From positions 1 to 37,330 of the forward strand of contig JADFPO010000029.1 of assembly GCA_022562295.1 (NCBI GenBank): a stretch of DNA of 37,330 nt, written 5' to 3'. Each line of letters opens with the position of its first letter. Within the stretch, counting starts at the first letter, position 1. Below are positions 16,640-23,770 of this stretch, piece by piece. Both the position numbers and the translations under genes were made by a program. The notes beneath the pieces were generated by a model that saw only the letters and a program-made list of their open reading frames with translations, searched no databases and was not told the DNA's origin. Origin of the DNA: Gemmatimonadota bacterium (lineage in GTDB: Bacteria > Gemmatimonadota > Gemmatimonadetes > Gemmatimonadales > GWC2-71-9).

Positions 16640-17707
16640 TCAGTTCAACACTCCGCCTCCCAGCAGGCGATCTCCGTCATACAGCACACCCGACTGACCC
16701 GGGGCGATGGCACGCGCTCCCTCGGGAACGCGCAGGCTCAGGCGGCCGTTCGAAGCGGCTTCGACATGGGCTGGCACCGTCTCAGCCCGGTACCGAATCT
16801 GCAGTTCGCACGCGTCGCCGACTCGGAGTGGTTCGCCGAGCCAGTTCACCTCTTGTAGCTCCGCCTCGTAGCTGTACAGTTGCGCTCGGGTACCGATGAC
16901 CACCGCCCGCTCCTCCGGCCGAATGGCGATGACGAACATCGGCTCGGAGTATCCACCCGGTAGCCCTTTGCGTTGTCCGACGGTGAACCGTGCGTACCCC
17001 TCGTGGGGGGGGGTGTCGATCACGTCTCCGGTCGTGGTCACGAAGGGGCCCGGTGCCAACGCCGGGGTGTCGGCGCCGAGGCGCTCCTCCAGCACGGCGG
17101 CGTAGTTGCCGTCGGGTACGAAACAGATCTCCACCGACTCCTTCTTCTCGGCAGTCACCAATCCGAGGTCTCTGGCGATCGATCGAGTTTCGTCTTTGGT
17201 GATCTCTCCCACGGGCGTCAGCATTCGAGCCACGACCGATCGGTCGATGCCCCAGAGGAAGTACGTCTGATCTTTGTTGCGATCCGTCCCCCGGTGCAGC
17301 GCCCCCTCTTTGGCGATGACGTAATGCCCCGTTGCGACGTGCTCGCAGTCCAGCGCGTCCGCGTGCGCGACCAGATCGCGGAACTTGGTGAACGTGTTGC
17401 ATCTCACGCAGGGAATAGGTGTCCGGCCGCGCTCGTACTCGGCCACGAAGTCCTGTATGACGTCGCGATCGAACCGGTCCTCCAGGTTGAGCACGTAATG
17501 GGGAATGTCGAGGCGCTGGGCCACGGCCGCGGCATCCTGGATGGAATCCAGGGAGCAACAGGGCCGATCCGGCACGCTATCACCGTAACAGAACAACTTC
17601 ATCGTTGCCCCGATCACGTCGTAGCCTCGCTCCACGAGCAGTGCGGCGGCCACCGAGGAGTCTACTCCTCCCGACATGGCCACCAGGACCTTGCCCTTCC
17701 GCGTCAT
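16640..17707 (-). CDS. mnmA: tRNA-specific 2-thiouridylase MnmA
   Basis: A 355-residue cytoplasmic enzyme that inserts sulfur at C2 of the wobble uridine in tRNA Lys, Glu and Gln. The ATP-pyrophosphatase PP-loop SGGVDSS is at residues 12-18. The catalytic Cys pair is Cys103 (in PCVRCN) and Cys195 (in SVEICFVPDG). TGHY (126-129), DQTYFLWG (146-153) and GQRKGLPGG are further family hallmarks, with a C-terminal beta-barrel domain. It starts 16 bp after the iscS stop, so sulfur donor and user are co-transcribed. A further in-frame ATG at 17800 would overlap iscS by about 75 bases and is rejected. A C9 run on the coding strand (17005-17013) encodes part of a Thr-Pro-Pro-His segment. Confidence 0.96.
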   Translation of the reverse strand: MTRKGKVLVAMSGGVDSSVAAALLVERGYDVIGATMKLFCYGDSVPDRPCCSLDSIQDAAAVAQRLDIPHYVLNLEDRFDRDVIQDFVAEYERGRTPIPCVRCNTFTKFRDLVAHADALDCEHVATGHYVIAKEGALHRGTDRNKDQTYFLWGIDRSVVARMLTPVGEITKDETRSIARDLGLVTAEKKESVEICFVPDGNYAAVLEERLGADTPALAPGPFVTTTGDVIDTPPHEGYARFTVGQRKGLPGGYSEPMFVIAIRPEERAVVIGTRAQLYSYEAELQEVNWLGEPLRVGDACELQIRYRAETVPAHVEAASNGRLSLRVPEGARAIAPGQSGVLYDGDRLLGGGVLN

Positions 17708-17723
17708 GTTCGTGCTCCCGTCC

Positions 17724-18902
17724 TCATATCGCCAGGGCCGCGGAGAGCTTCCGCACCTTGGTGATGATCTCGGGGAGCACTTCGATCGCCCGATCCACAT
17801 CGTCTACCGTGTTCTGCCGGTAGAACGAGAATCGGACTACCCTCGAAGCAATATCTACGGGAATACCAATCGCCTTGAGCACGTGAGACGGTTCCACTAG
17901 ACCGGTATTGCAGGCGGACCCTGTGGAACAGGCCACGCCCGCCAGGTCACAGTGCATGACGAGGGCCTCCGGGTCGATCCCGGGGATCGCCACGCTGCTG
18001 ATGTGTGGGGCCCGGTTGCCGTCGCGCAGGATGATGGTGGTGTCGGGAGCGATCTCGAGTACCCGACGCTCGAATCCGTCACGTAGATCCGCGAGCTGCT
18101 TCGCCGTTGTTTCCCGTTCGCGCACGGCCATCTCGACCGCTTGGCCCAACCCGACGATGCCGGCGACGTTCTCCGTGCCAGGGCGGATCCCGAACTGCTG
18201 CTCGCCACCGTGAATGATCGCCTCCACGGCTTTGGGGTCGCGCACGATCAGTGCCCCAGCCCCCTTTGGGCCGCCGATCTTGTGCGCCGAGATGGCCATC
18301 AGGGTGCATGGCCAACCAGCCATCGAGCACGCGACCTTGCCCACGGCCTGGACCGCGTCCGTGTGGAACGGCACCTTTGCATCGAGGCACCGGTTGGCCA
18401 GCCGGCTCACATCTTGGATCACGCCGACTTCGTTGTTGACCCACATGGCGCTGAGGACGGCGACACCTCTCTCGAGCGCGTCGTCGACGGCCGGCAGTTC
18501 GACTTGGCCACATGCGTCCACCGGTAGGATGATCGCTTCGCCGCCGAGCCGCTGCACCGCCGCCGCCGCCGCCAGGACCGCCTTGTGCTCGATCGCGCTG
18601 ACGGCGACGCGGAACGGCCGCCCCCCCCCCTGGGTCCGCGCGGCCAACGCCCCGCCCACGACCGCGAGGTTATCGGCCTCCGTGCCACCCGACGTGAAGA
18701 TGACCTGGTTCGGCTCCGCATCGAGCGCCGCCGCGATCTGCCGCTTGGCCTTGTCGATCCCCGCTCGTGCCGTTCGCCCGAACTGGTGGGCGGAACTGGG
18801 ATTACCGAACGCCTCCTCCGAGAGGTACGGCAACATCGCGTCTCGCACTTCGGGGCGAACCGGGGTGGTGGCGGCGTTATCCAGGTAAACGGGTCGGGTC
18901 AT
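17724..18902 (-). CDS. iscS: Cysteine desulfurase (IscS/NifS family)
   Basis: A 392-residue PLP enzyme that converts cysteine to alanine and an enzyme-bound persulfide for tRNA thiolation and Fe-S assembly. It starts YLDNAATTP, with His106 (IEHKAVL) in the PLP pocket. The Schiff-base Lys208 lies in SAHKIGGPKG. The catalytic loop CSTGSACNTG probably uses Cys331, with Cys325 an extra nearby thiol. Position directly ahead of mnmA argues for a main role in tRNA 2-thiolation; no iscU or hscA is present. A run of 10 G on the coding strand (18621-18630) encodes three glycines. There is no ribosome site: period-7 repeat DNA ends seven bases before ATG 18902. Confidence 0.95.
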   Translation of the reverse strand: MTRPVYLDNAATTPVRPEVRDAMLPYLSEEAFGNPSSAHQFGRTARAGIDKAKRQIAAALDAEPNQVIFTSGGTEADNLAVVGGALAARTQGGGRPFRVAVSAIEHKAVLAAAAAVQRLGGEAIILPVDACGQVELPAVDDALERGVAVLSAMWVNNEVGVIQDVSRLANRCLDAKVPFHTDAVQAVGKVACSMAGWPCTLMAISAHKIGGPKGAGALIVRDPKAVEAIIHGGEQQFGIRPGTENVAGIVGLGQAVEMAVRERETTAKQLADLRDGFERRVLEIAPDTTIILRDGNRAPHISSVAIPGIDPEALVMHCDLAGVACSTGSACNTGLVEPSHVLKAIGIPVDIASRVVRFSFYRQNTVDDVDRAIEVLPEIITKVRKLSAALAI

Positions 18903-18908
18903 TTTGAA

Positions 18909-18990
18909 TCGGGGTTTCAGGTTTCAGGTGTCGGGTGTCGGTGTCGGGACTCAAAGCCCTGACACCTGAAACCCGATCCCTGACACCTAG
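18909..18990. repeat. Paired inverted period-7 arrays between bshB1-like gene and iscS
   Basis: The left arm reads GTTTCAG, GTTTCAG, GTGTCGG, GTGTCGG, TGTCGGG (18914-18948, one base of slippage before the last unit). The right arm reads CTGACAC, CTGAAAC, CCGATCC, CTGACAC (18959-18986) and runs straight into the bshB1 stop at 18987. The arms are imperfect reverse complements, with only 10 bp between them. The element fills the whole spacer and occupies the iscS ribosome-site position. Confidence 0.85.
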
Positions 18991-19706
18991 AATGTAGTCA
19001 CTCCCATTGCCACCACGTCGTCGACCTTGACCGTCTCGAGGGTATAGAACGGCTCGCCGTACGCTACGCGGATCAAACTGCCGTAGTGGGCGTTCTGGAT
19101 TCTCACCAGTTCGTACAGATCCTCACCGGTGGGGAACAACTCGCCCGCCGCAGTGGCTCCGTCGAACTGGGAGCCATAACAGTGGATGGCCTCCATCTTG
19201 GTCTCGAATTCGTCGGAAATGTCTACGACGAACGTGGGCTTGACCGGGTCCTCTCGGTACGCTTGTGCGTAGAGAACCTTGTCCGGGCGATGTGCCTCGC
19301 CCTCGGCGTCGTAATTGGTGAGTCCTGCCAGGTAGCACGCGTCCCTGCACAACTCCGACGCGATCCGGTGGTCGGGGTGGCGGCCCGCGGGGAAAGGAAG
19401 GATCACGGTCTTGGGGCGCATGTGCCTCACGAGTTCGATGACGATCTTGCGAGCGTCCTCCGTGTTGAAGATCCCGGCATCGGGCAACCCCGCGTTCACC
19501 CGCTCGGTCGTCTTCATCACCTCCGCCGCGTTCGCCGCCTCTCGCGCGCGCGTCTCGGCGTTCCCCAGCGTACCGGTCTCACCTGCAGTCAGGTCCACGA
19601 TGCCGACGCGGTAACCGGCCCGCTGCATCTTCATGAGCGTGCCGGCGCACGTCAGCTCGACGTCGTCACGGTGAGCGGCGATGGCGAGGAGATCGACGGT
19701 TTCCAT
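18987..19706 (-). CDS. bshB1: PIG-L family deacetylase, BshB1-like (bacillithiol biosynthesis)
   Basis: A 239-residue zinc-dependent LmbE/PIG-L deacetylase. BshB1 enzymes remove acetyl from GlcNAc-malate in bacillithiol synthesis. The first metal motif is AHRDDVEL (His12, Asp15), with Arg where most members have Pro. The second is HPDH (residues 110-113). LTAGETGTLG and the RHPDHRIASELCRDACYLAGL segment are typical of BshB1 rather than of MshB. bshA and bshC are not in the window, so the pathway is an inference from subfamily resemblance. It lies between repeat elements, upstream of iscS-mnmA on the same strand; the product would be cytoplasmic. Confidence 0.88.
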   Translation of the reverse strand: METVDLLAIAAHRDDVELTCAGTLMKMQRAGYRVGIVDLTAGETGTLGNAETRAREAANAAEVMKTTERVNAGLPDAGIFNTEDARKIVIELVRHMRPKTVILPFPAGRHPDHRIASELCRDACYLAGLTNYDAEGEAHRPDKVLYAQAYREDPVKPTFVVDISDEFETKMEAIHCYGSQFDGATAAGELFPTGEDLYELVRIQNAHYGSLIRVAYGEPFYTLETVKVDDVVAMGVTTF

Positions 19707-19729
19707 GGCGTGGGAAGGTAGTAGGGCTG

Positions 19730-19808
19730 GGTGACAGGTGTCAGGTGTCAGGTGTCAGATGTGGTAGCTACACATCCCTGACACCTCACACCTGACACCT
19801 GATCCCTG
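19730..19808. repeat. Near-perfect long hairpin of inverted period-7 units
   Basis: The left arm is AGGTGTC, AGGTGTC, AGGTGTC, AGATGTG (19736-19763). The right arm is CTGACAC, CTCACAC, CTGACAC, CTGATCC (19778-19805), preceded by CACATC. Together they fold into a hairpin of nearly 30 bp with a palindromic TAGCTA apex. It fills the gap between the last permease gene and the bshB1-like gene and may act as an attenuator or mRNA stabiliser. There is no terminal T run. Confidence 0.9.
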
Positions 19809-19810
19809 CT

Positions 19811-21052
19811 TCACTCGTGCCGCAGCGCCTCGATGGGATCCATCTTGGCCGCGCGATTCGCGGGAAGGAGTCCGAACACCAGCCCGATGCCGATCGAGAC
19901 GGCGCACGCCACCACGGCGCTCCAAATCGGTACGCCGGGTTCGAAGCCGAGCACGATCTTCAGCCCTTCCCCGGCTGCGACTCCGACCAGCACCCCGATG
20001 GCCCCACCGATGAGCGTGAGCGTGGCCGCCTCGACCAGGAACTGCCACATGATCTCACGTCGGGTCGCTCCCATCGCCTTGCGCACCCCGATTTCTCGCG
20101 TGCGGTCGGTGACCGAGACCATCATGATCGCCATGACGCCGATGCCCCCGACCATGAGCGCGACGCTGGACAGTGTAATCATCACGAAGAAGAAGATGCC
20201 GGTGAGCTTGTTGAAGATGTCGAGGATCTGATCTTGGGTGATCATGTCGAACGTATTGGGATCCCCAGGCCGAAGACCCCGGATGCGCCGCATGGCAACG
20301 GTCACGGCGTCCTGTGCCTCGGCCACGGTGACCCCGCTGCGCGGCTTCACCACGATCCACAACGCGTTGGTCTCGTCGTAGCGGAAATATCTTCTGCCGG
20401 TTTCGTACGAAATGATTGCGGCGATCTCCTGGGTGGGGGGCTGAAAGATGTTCTCCGGCGTCTGGTACACCCCGATGATTTCGAGTGGACGGCCGCTGAT
20501 TCTGACGATGTGGCCGATGGGATTCCGTTGCCCGAAGAGTCGACCGGCGATGGTTTCCTCCAACACTACGACCTGCTTGCCGCTCCGCAGTTCCGCCTGC
20601 GTGAAAAACCGGCCGGAGAGGAGCGTGCCCCCCTGCAACTCCATATAGTGGTCGTCGGCGGCAAACACCGTCATCTGCTGCGTCCGGGTGCCCTCGGCTT
20701 CGAGGCGGGGAAACAGTTGGATCCAAATGCCAGCGTACGACACCTCCGGCAGCCGGTTGATCGCCGCCGCTTCCTCGGGTTTCACCGGTGGGCGGATACG
20801 AACCTCGCGGGGCAGGTTGTCGGGGTTGAGTGGGGTTTGCGAGAAGAATCGAATCACGTAAAACGTGGTTGGCCCGGCGACTTCCACGGTCGTGATGATC
20901 TGACTGCGAAGTCCGTCTACGATCGACGCCATGGCCATCACCGTCGCGACGCCGATGACGATGCCCAGAATGGTCAAGGCCGATCGCAGCTTCTGCGCGC
21001 CGACCGCCCATACAGCGAGCGTGGCCCCCTCGACGACGCTATGGAGTCTCAT
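19811..21052 (-). CDS. ABC transporter permease, FtsX/MacB type (type B, distal copy)
   Basis: A 413-residue permease without an ATPase domain. The first transmembrane helix (LTILGIVIGVATVMAMASIV) is followed by a periplasmic MacB-like core domain (about residues 45-270). Three C-terminal FtsX helices follow, with the family signature RTREIGVRKAMGATRREI between the second and third. The end (PANRAAKMDPIEALRHE) is the usual FtsX-family C-terminus. It resembles the permease at 22536-23768 more than its direct neighbour (both have LTILG and GPxTFxVxRxF), so it is the B member of a duplicated A-B pair. It is the last gene of the export operon and is separated from its partner only by period-7 repeats. 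Confidence 0.92.
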   Translation of the reverse strand: MRLHSVVEGATLAVWAVGAQKLRSALTILGIVIGVATVMAMASIVDGLRSQIITTVEVAGPTTFYVIRFFSQTPLNPDNLPREVRIRPPVKPEEAAAINRLPEVSYAGIWIQLFPRLEAEGTRTQQMTVFAADDHYMELQGGTLLSGRFFTQAELRSGKQVVVLEETIAGRLFGQRNPIGHIVRISGRPLEIIGVYQTPENIFQPPTQEIAAIISYETGRRYFRYDETNALWIVVKPRSGVTVAEAQDAVTVAMRRIRGLRPGDPNTFDMITQDQILDIFNKLTGIFFFVMITLSSVALMVGGIGVMAIMMVSVTDRTREIGVRKAMGATRREIMWQFLVEAATLTLIGGAIGVLVGVAAGEGLKIVLGFEPGVPIWSAVVACAVSIGIGLVFGLLPANRAAKMDPIEALRHE

Positions 21053-21053
21053 C

Positions 21054-21088
21054 GCTCATAGCGCGTGGCCCGTAGCTCCCGGCTCATT
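21054..21088. repeat. Period-7 array filling the gap between two permease genes
   Basis: GCTCATA, GCGCGTG, GCCCGTA, GCTCCCG, GCTCATT: five 7-bp units that occupy the entire spacer and overlap the stop codon of the upstream permease. Read on the minus strand (GAGCTAC, GGGCCAC, GCGCTAT, GAGC) it matches the array at 22346-22373 on the plus strand, so the two are inverted copies flanking the permease between them. Confidence 0.75.
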
Positions 21089-22328
21089 CCTGTCTCAACG
21101 CCACGATCGGATCCAAACGTGCGGCACGCCGGGCCGGATACACACCGAATATGAGCCCCACGCCAAGGCCGAGGGCCACCGCCACGCCCACCGACCACGG
21201 CGTCACTCGTGCGGGAAGCGGCGAGATGAGGGCGATCGTCTGGGCGAACAAATAACCTGCCGCGACACCGGCCAGCCCTCCGAGGAGCGACAATGCGATC
21301 GCTTCAGAGAGAAACTGCCGCGAGATGTCCCGCCGCCGCGCGCCCAACGACTTTCGGATACCGATCTCCCGCGTCCGCTCGGTGACCGACATCAACATGA
21401 TGTTCATGATGACGATACCGCCGACGACGATGCCGATGGCGACCACGGCAGGAGTGACGGTGAACAACACACGCGTCAGTGATGTCCAGAAGTCCACCAG
21501 CGCGTCGGCCTTGTCGATGACGAAGTCGTTTTCTTCGGTGGGACGCAGCTTGCGCGACAGTCTCATGGCCTCTTCGGCGCGCTGCATGGCGCCGGGAATC
21601 TGCTCGGCGCTGGCAACCTTCACCGAGATCACGGTGTTTAGCCGCCGGCCGTACACGGTTTCGAACGTCGTAATGGGAATGATGACGAAACCGTCTAACG
21701 ATTGGCCGAGGACCGAACCCTTCTTCTCGACCACGCCCTTCACGGTGAGTGGAAGACCGGCGGCGCGGATCTGCTTGTCGATGGCCTGGATTTCGGACCC
21801 GAACAGCTTGTCGGCGATGTCCCATCCCAGCACGGCGACGTAGCGGCGCTCGCGGACGTCGATTTCAGAGAGGGGCTCGCCGGCGGCAAACCGGTGGTCC
21901 TGCACCACGTGGTACGGAGCGGTGACGCCTAGCATCAGCGCGTCCCCCACCGTCCGATTCCTCCAGTGGATGTCGGACAGCGGTGTGGGCCAGCCCGATT
22001 GCAACGAGATCGCCTGGGCATTCGGCAGCGCCCGCACCACATGGCTTACGTCGCGGCTGCCCACAATCGGGCGACGCTGGATGCGTCGCCACTCCTCGTC
22101 GTCGAGCAGACCGATGGCAATCGGACTGCGTCGGATCTGGAACGAGTTGGTGCCGATCAGGGCGCCCGCGAGATTCTCCCGCACGTAATGATTCATGCCC
22201 TGGATCACGGCCACCACGGCTATCAGGAACGCCACGGATACGACGATACCGAGCACGGTGAAGAACGACCGGAGCTTGTGGCTCCACACGGCCAATAGGG
22301 CCAGCCGCAGCGCCTCACCCAATGGCAC
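21084..22328 (-). CDS. ABC transporter permease, FtsX/MacB type (type A, distal copy)
   Basis: A 414-residue permease with the same four-helix plus periplasmic core plan. It belongs to the A type: the first helix (FFTVLGIVVSVAFLIAVVAV) and the following QGMNHYVREN and GTNSFQI segments match the permease at 23771-25009. The C-terminal signature is RTREIGIRKSLGARRRDI. The start is a GTG at 22328 with a well placed TGAGGAG seven bases upstream. No Walker motifs are present. The gene is bracketed by inverted period-7 arrays and is preceded by a 207-bp spacer holding an octamer array. It probably forms a heterodimer with the type B permease that follows. Confidence 0.92.
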   Translation of the reverse strand: MPLGEALRLALLAVWSHKLRSFFTVLGIVVSVAFLIAVVAVIQGMNHYVRENLAGALIGTNSFQIRRSPIAIGLLDDEEWRRIQRRPIVGSRDVSHVVRALPNAQAISLQSGWPTPLSDIHWRNRTVGDALMLGVTAPYHVVQDHRFAAGEPLSEIDVRERRYVAVLGWDIADKLFGSEIQAIDKQIRAAGLPLTVKGVVEKKGSVLGQSLDGFVIIPITTFETVYGRRLNTVISVKVASAEQIPGAMQRAEEAMRLSRKLRPTEENDFVIDKADALVDFWTSLTRVLFTVTPAVVAIGIVVGGIVIMNIMLMSVTERTREIGIRKSLGARRRDISRQFLSEAIALSLLGGLAGVAAGYLFAQTIALISPLPARVTPWSVGVAVALGLGVGLIFGVYPARRAARLDPIVALRQE

Positions 22329-22345
22329 CTTATAACTCCTCAGCC

Positions 22346-22373
22346 GAGCTACGAGCCACGAGCCACGAGCTAG
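22346..22373. repeat. Period-7 array upstream of the distal type A permease
   Basis: GAGCTAC, GAGCCAC, GAGCCAC, GAGCTAG: four heptads on the plus strand. They are the inverted counterpart of the array at 21054-21088 on the far side of the permease gene. Confidence 0.85.
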
Positions 22374-22389
22374 ACTGCCTTGTCCGTCC

Positions 22390-22445
22390 GCCCGCCTGCC
22401 CGTCTGCCCATCTGCCTGCCTGCCCGTCTGCCCGTCTGCCCATCC
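22390..22445. repeat. GCCCGYCT-type octanucleotide array (7 units)
   Basis: The seven units are GCCCGCCT, GCCCGTCT, GCCCATCT, GCCTGCCT, GCCCGTCT, GCCCGTCT and GCCCATCC, with a strict 8-bp period. It is the same family as the perfect array at 16596-16635 and lies in the spacer between the two permease pairs. The rest of the spacer (22446-22535) holds nothing recognisable. Confidence 0.88.
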
Positions 22446-22535
22446 TACCGTCTGCTCGGCGGTGTTGTTGGATCGGTTGTTTTCGGGGAAAGGAGTGGAG
22501 GGAGGATCGGGCTGTTGTCACGTCTTCGTCTCACA

Positions 22536-23768
22536 CTACTCGTGCCTCAGCGCTTCCACGGGATCCATCCGGGCGGCTCGGGCCGCAGGGAACAGACCAA
22601 AGCCCACGCCTGTAAACACCGACGCGCCCAGCGCCGCGATGACGGACCAGAGCGGTACCACCGCCGGCAGTGGCGTGACCGCACGGGCGATGATCGTCAG
22701 CCCCCAGCCCAGTGCCAAGCCGAACGCGCCTCCGACCAGGGTGAGGGTGGCCGCCTCGACCAGAAACTGCCAGAGGATCTCGCGGCGTTTGGCGCCCAAG
22801 GCCTTGCGAACCCCGATCTCCCGCGTGCGTTCGGTCACGGAGATCATCATGATGGCGATGACACCGACTCCGCCCACCAGCAGCCCGACGCTCGAAAGCC
22901 CCAACATCACCATGAAGAACACGGCGGTCATCGCGTTGAATCTTTCCAAGATCCTGTCCTGGGTGATGACGTCGAACGTGTTTTCTTGCGCCGGCCGCAG
23001 TCCACGCACGCTACGGAGGACCGCGATGACGTCTTCGATGGCCGCTCGGACAGTGACGGAGTCGCTCGGCCCGACCATGAAGTTCATCCAGCCGCGAAAG
23101 TGTGGCACGTGTTTGTCGAACGTGTTGTGTGGGATGATCGCCTGCGGCCGGTTCCCGGAACCGAACAGGTCGGGTGGCGGATCGTAAATGCCGATCACTC
23201 GGTATGGCACGGCGGCAATTTTTATGTTCTTTCCGACGCCCCCCAACTGACCGAACATCTCGTCCGATAGCTTCTGGTTTATGACAGCCACCCGGGAACT
23301 GGCCTGTTGCTCGAGGTGGGTGAACGACCGGCCCGGGAAGACGTCGCCCCCGCTCACCGCCAGCCACTCCGTTCCCCGTCCCACGACGTGCACGGATTCG
23401 AGTTTCTCGCTCTTGTGTTCGACCGCGGCGTTGCTCTCTTCGTTCACGACCAGGAAATCGATCGTGGGCAGTTCGGCGACCCGTCGGGCCTCCTCCACCG
23501 TCAACGGCGGTTTCCGTCGCCAGGGGCTCATCTCGTCGGAGCCGTCCGAAATCTGAATGCCGCCCTGGAAGTGCCGAACGACGAAGAACGTCCGCGGTCC
23601 CAACTGCTCGATGATGTCGGTCACACCCCGGTTGATGCCGGTGATCATGGCGGCAATCACCATCACCACCGCCACGCCGATGGCTACGCCGAGAATCGTC
23701 AGACCGGCCCTGGTCTTGTTGGCCCGGATCGATCCGAGCGCGATGCCGACACCTTCGAAGACTTGCAT
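22536..23768 (-). CDS. ABC transporter permease, FtsX/MacB type (type B, proximal copy)
   Basis: A 410-residue permease lacking an ATPase domain. Helix 1 is LTILGVAIGVAVVMVIAAMI. The periplasmic core spans about residues 45-270. The C-terminal FtsX helices flank RTREIGVRKALGAKRREI, and the protein ends FPAARAARMDPVEALRHE. ATG 23768 starts two bases after the type A permease stop; upstream in-frame ATG codons lie inside that gene and are rejected. Membership of the B type is seen in the LGPRTFFVVRHF segment, which parallels the distal copy. Such permeases transmit ATP-driven movement to periplasmic adaptors, exporting peptides, lipids or drugs; the substrate is unknown. Confidence 0.93.
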   Translation of the reverse strand: MQVFEGVGIALGSIRANKTRAGLTILGVAIGVAVVMVIAAMITGINRGVTDIIEQLGPRTFFVVRHFQGGIQISDGSDEMSPWRRKPPLTVEEARRVAELPTIDFLVVNEESNAAVEHKSEKLESVHVVGRGTEWLAVSGGDVFPGRSFTHLEQQASSRVAVINQKLSDEMFGQLGGVGKNIKIAAVPYRVIGIYDPPPDLFGSGNRPQAIIPHNTFDKHVPHFRGWMNFMVGPSDSVTVRAAIEDVIAVLRSVRGLRPAQENTFDVITQDRILERFNAMTAVFFMVMLGLSSVGLLVGGVGVIAIMMISVTERTREIGVRKALGAKRREILWQFLVEAATLTLVGGAFGLALGWGLTIIARAVTPLPAVVPLWSVIAALGASVFTGVGFGLFPAARAARMDPVEALRHE

Positions 23769-23770
23769 GG

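Noticed and set aside
17724-17800. Earlier in-frame ATG for mnmA at 17800
   Set aside because: It would overlap iscS by about 75 bases and add residues absent from the family; ATG 17707 gives the normal N-terminus.
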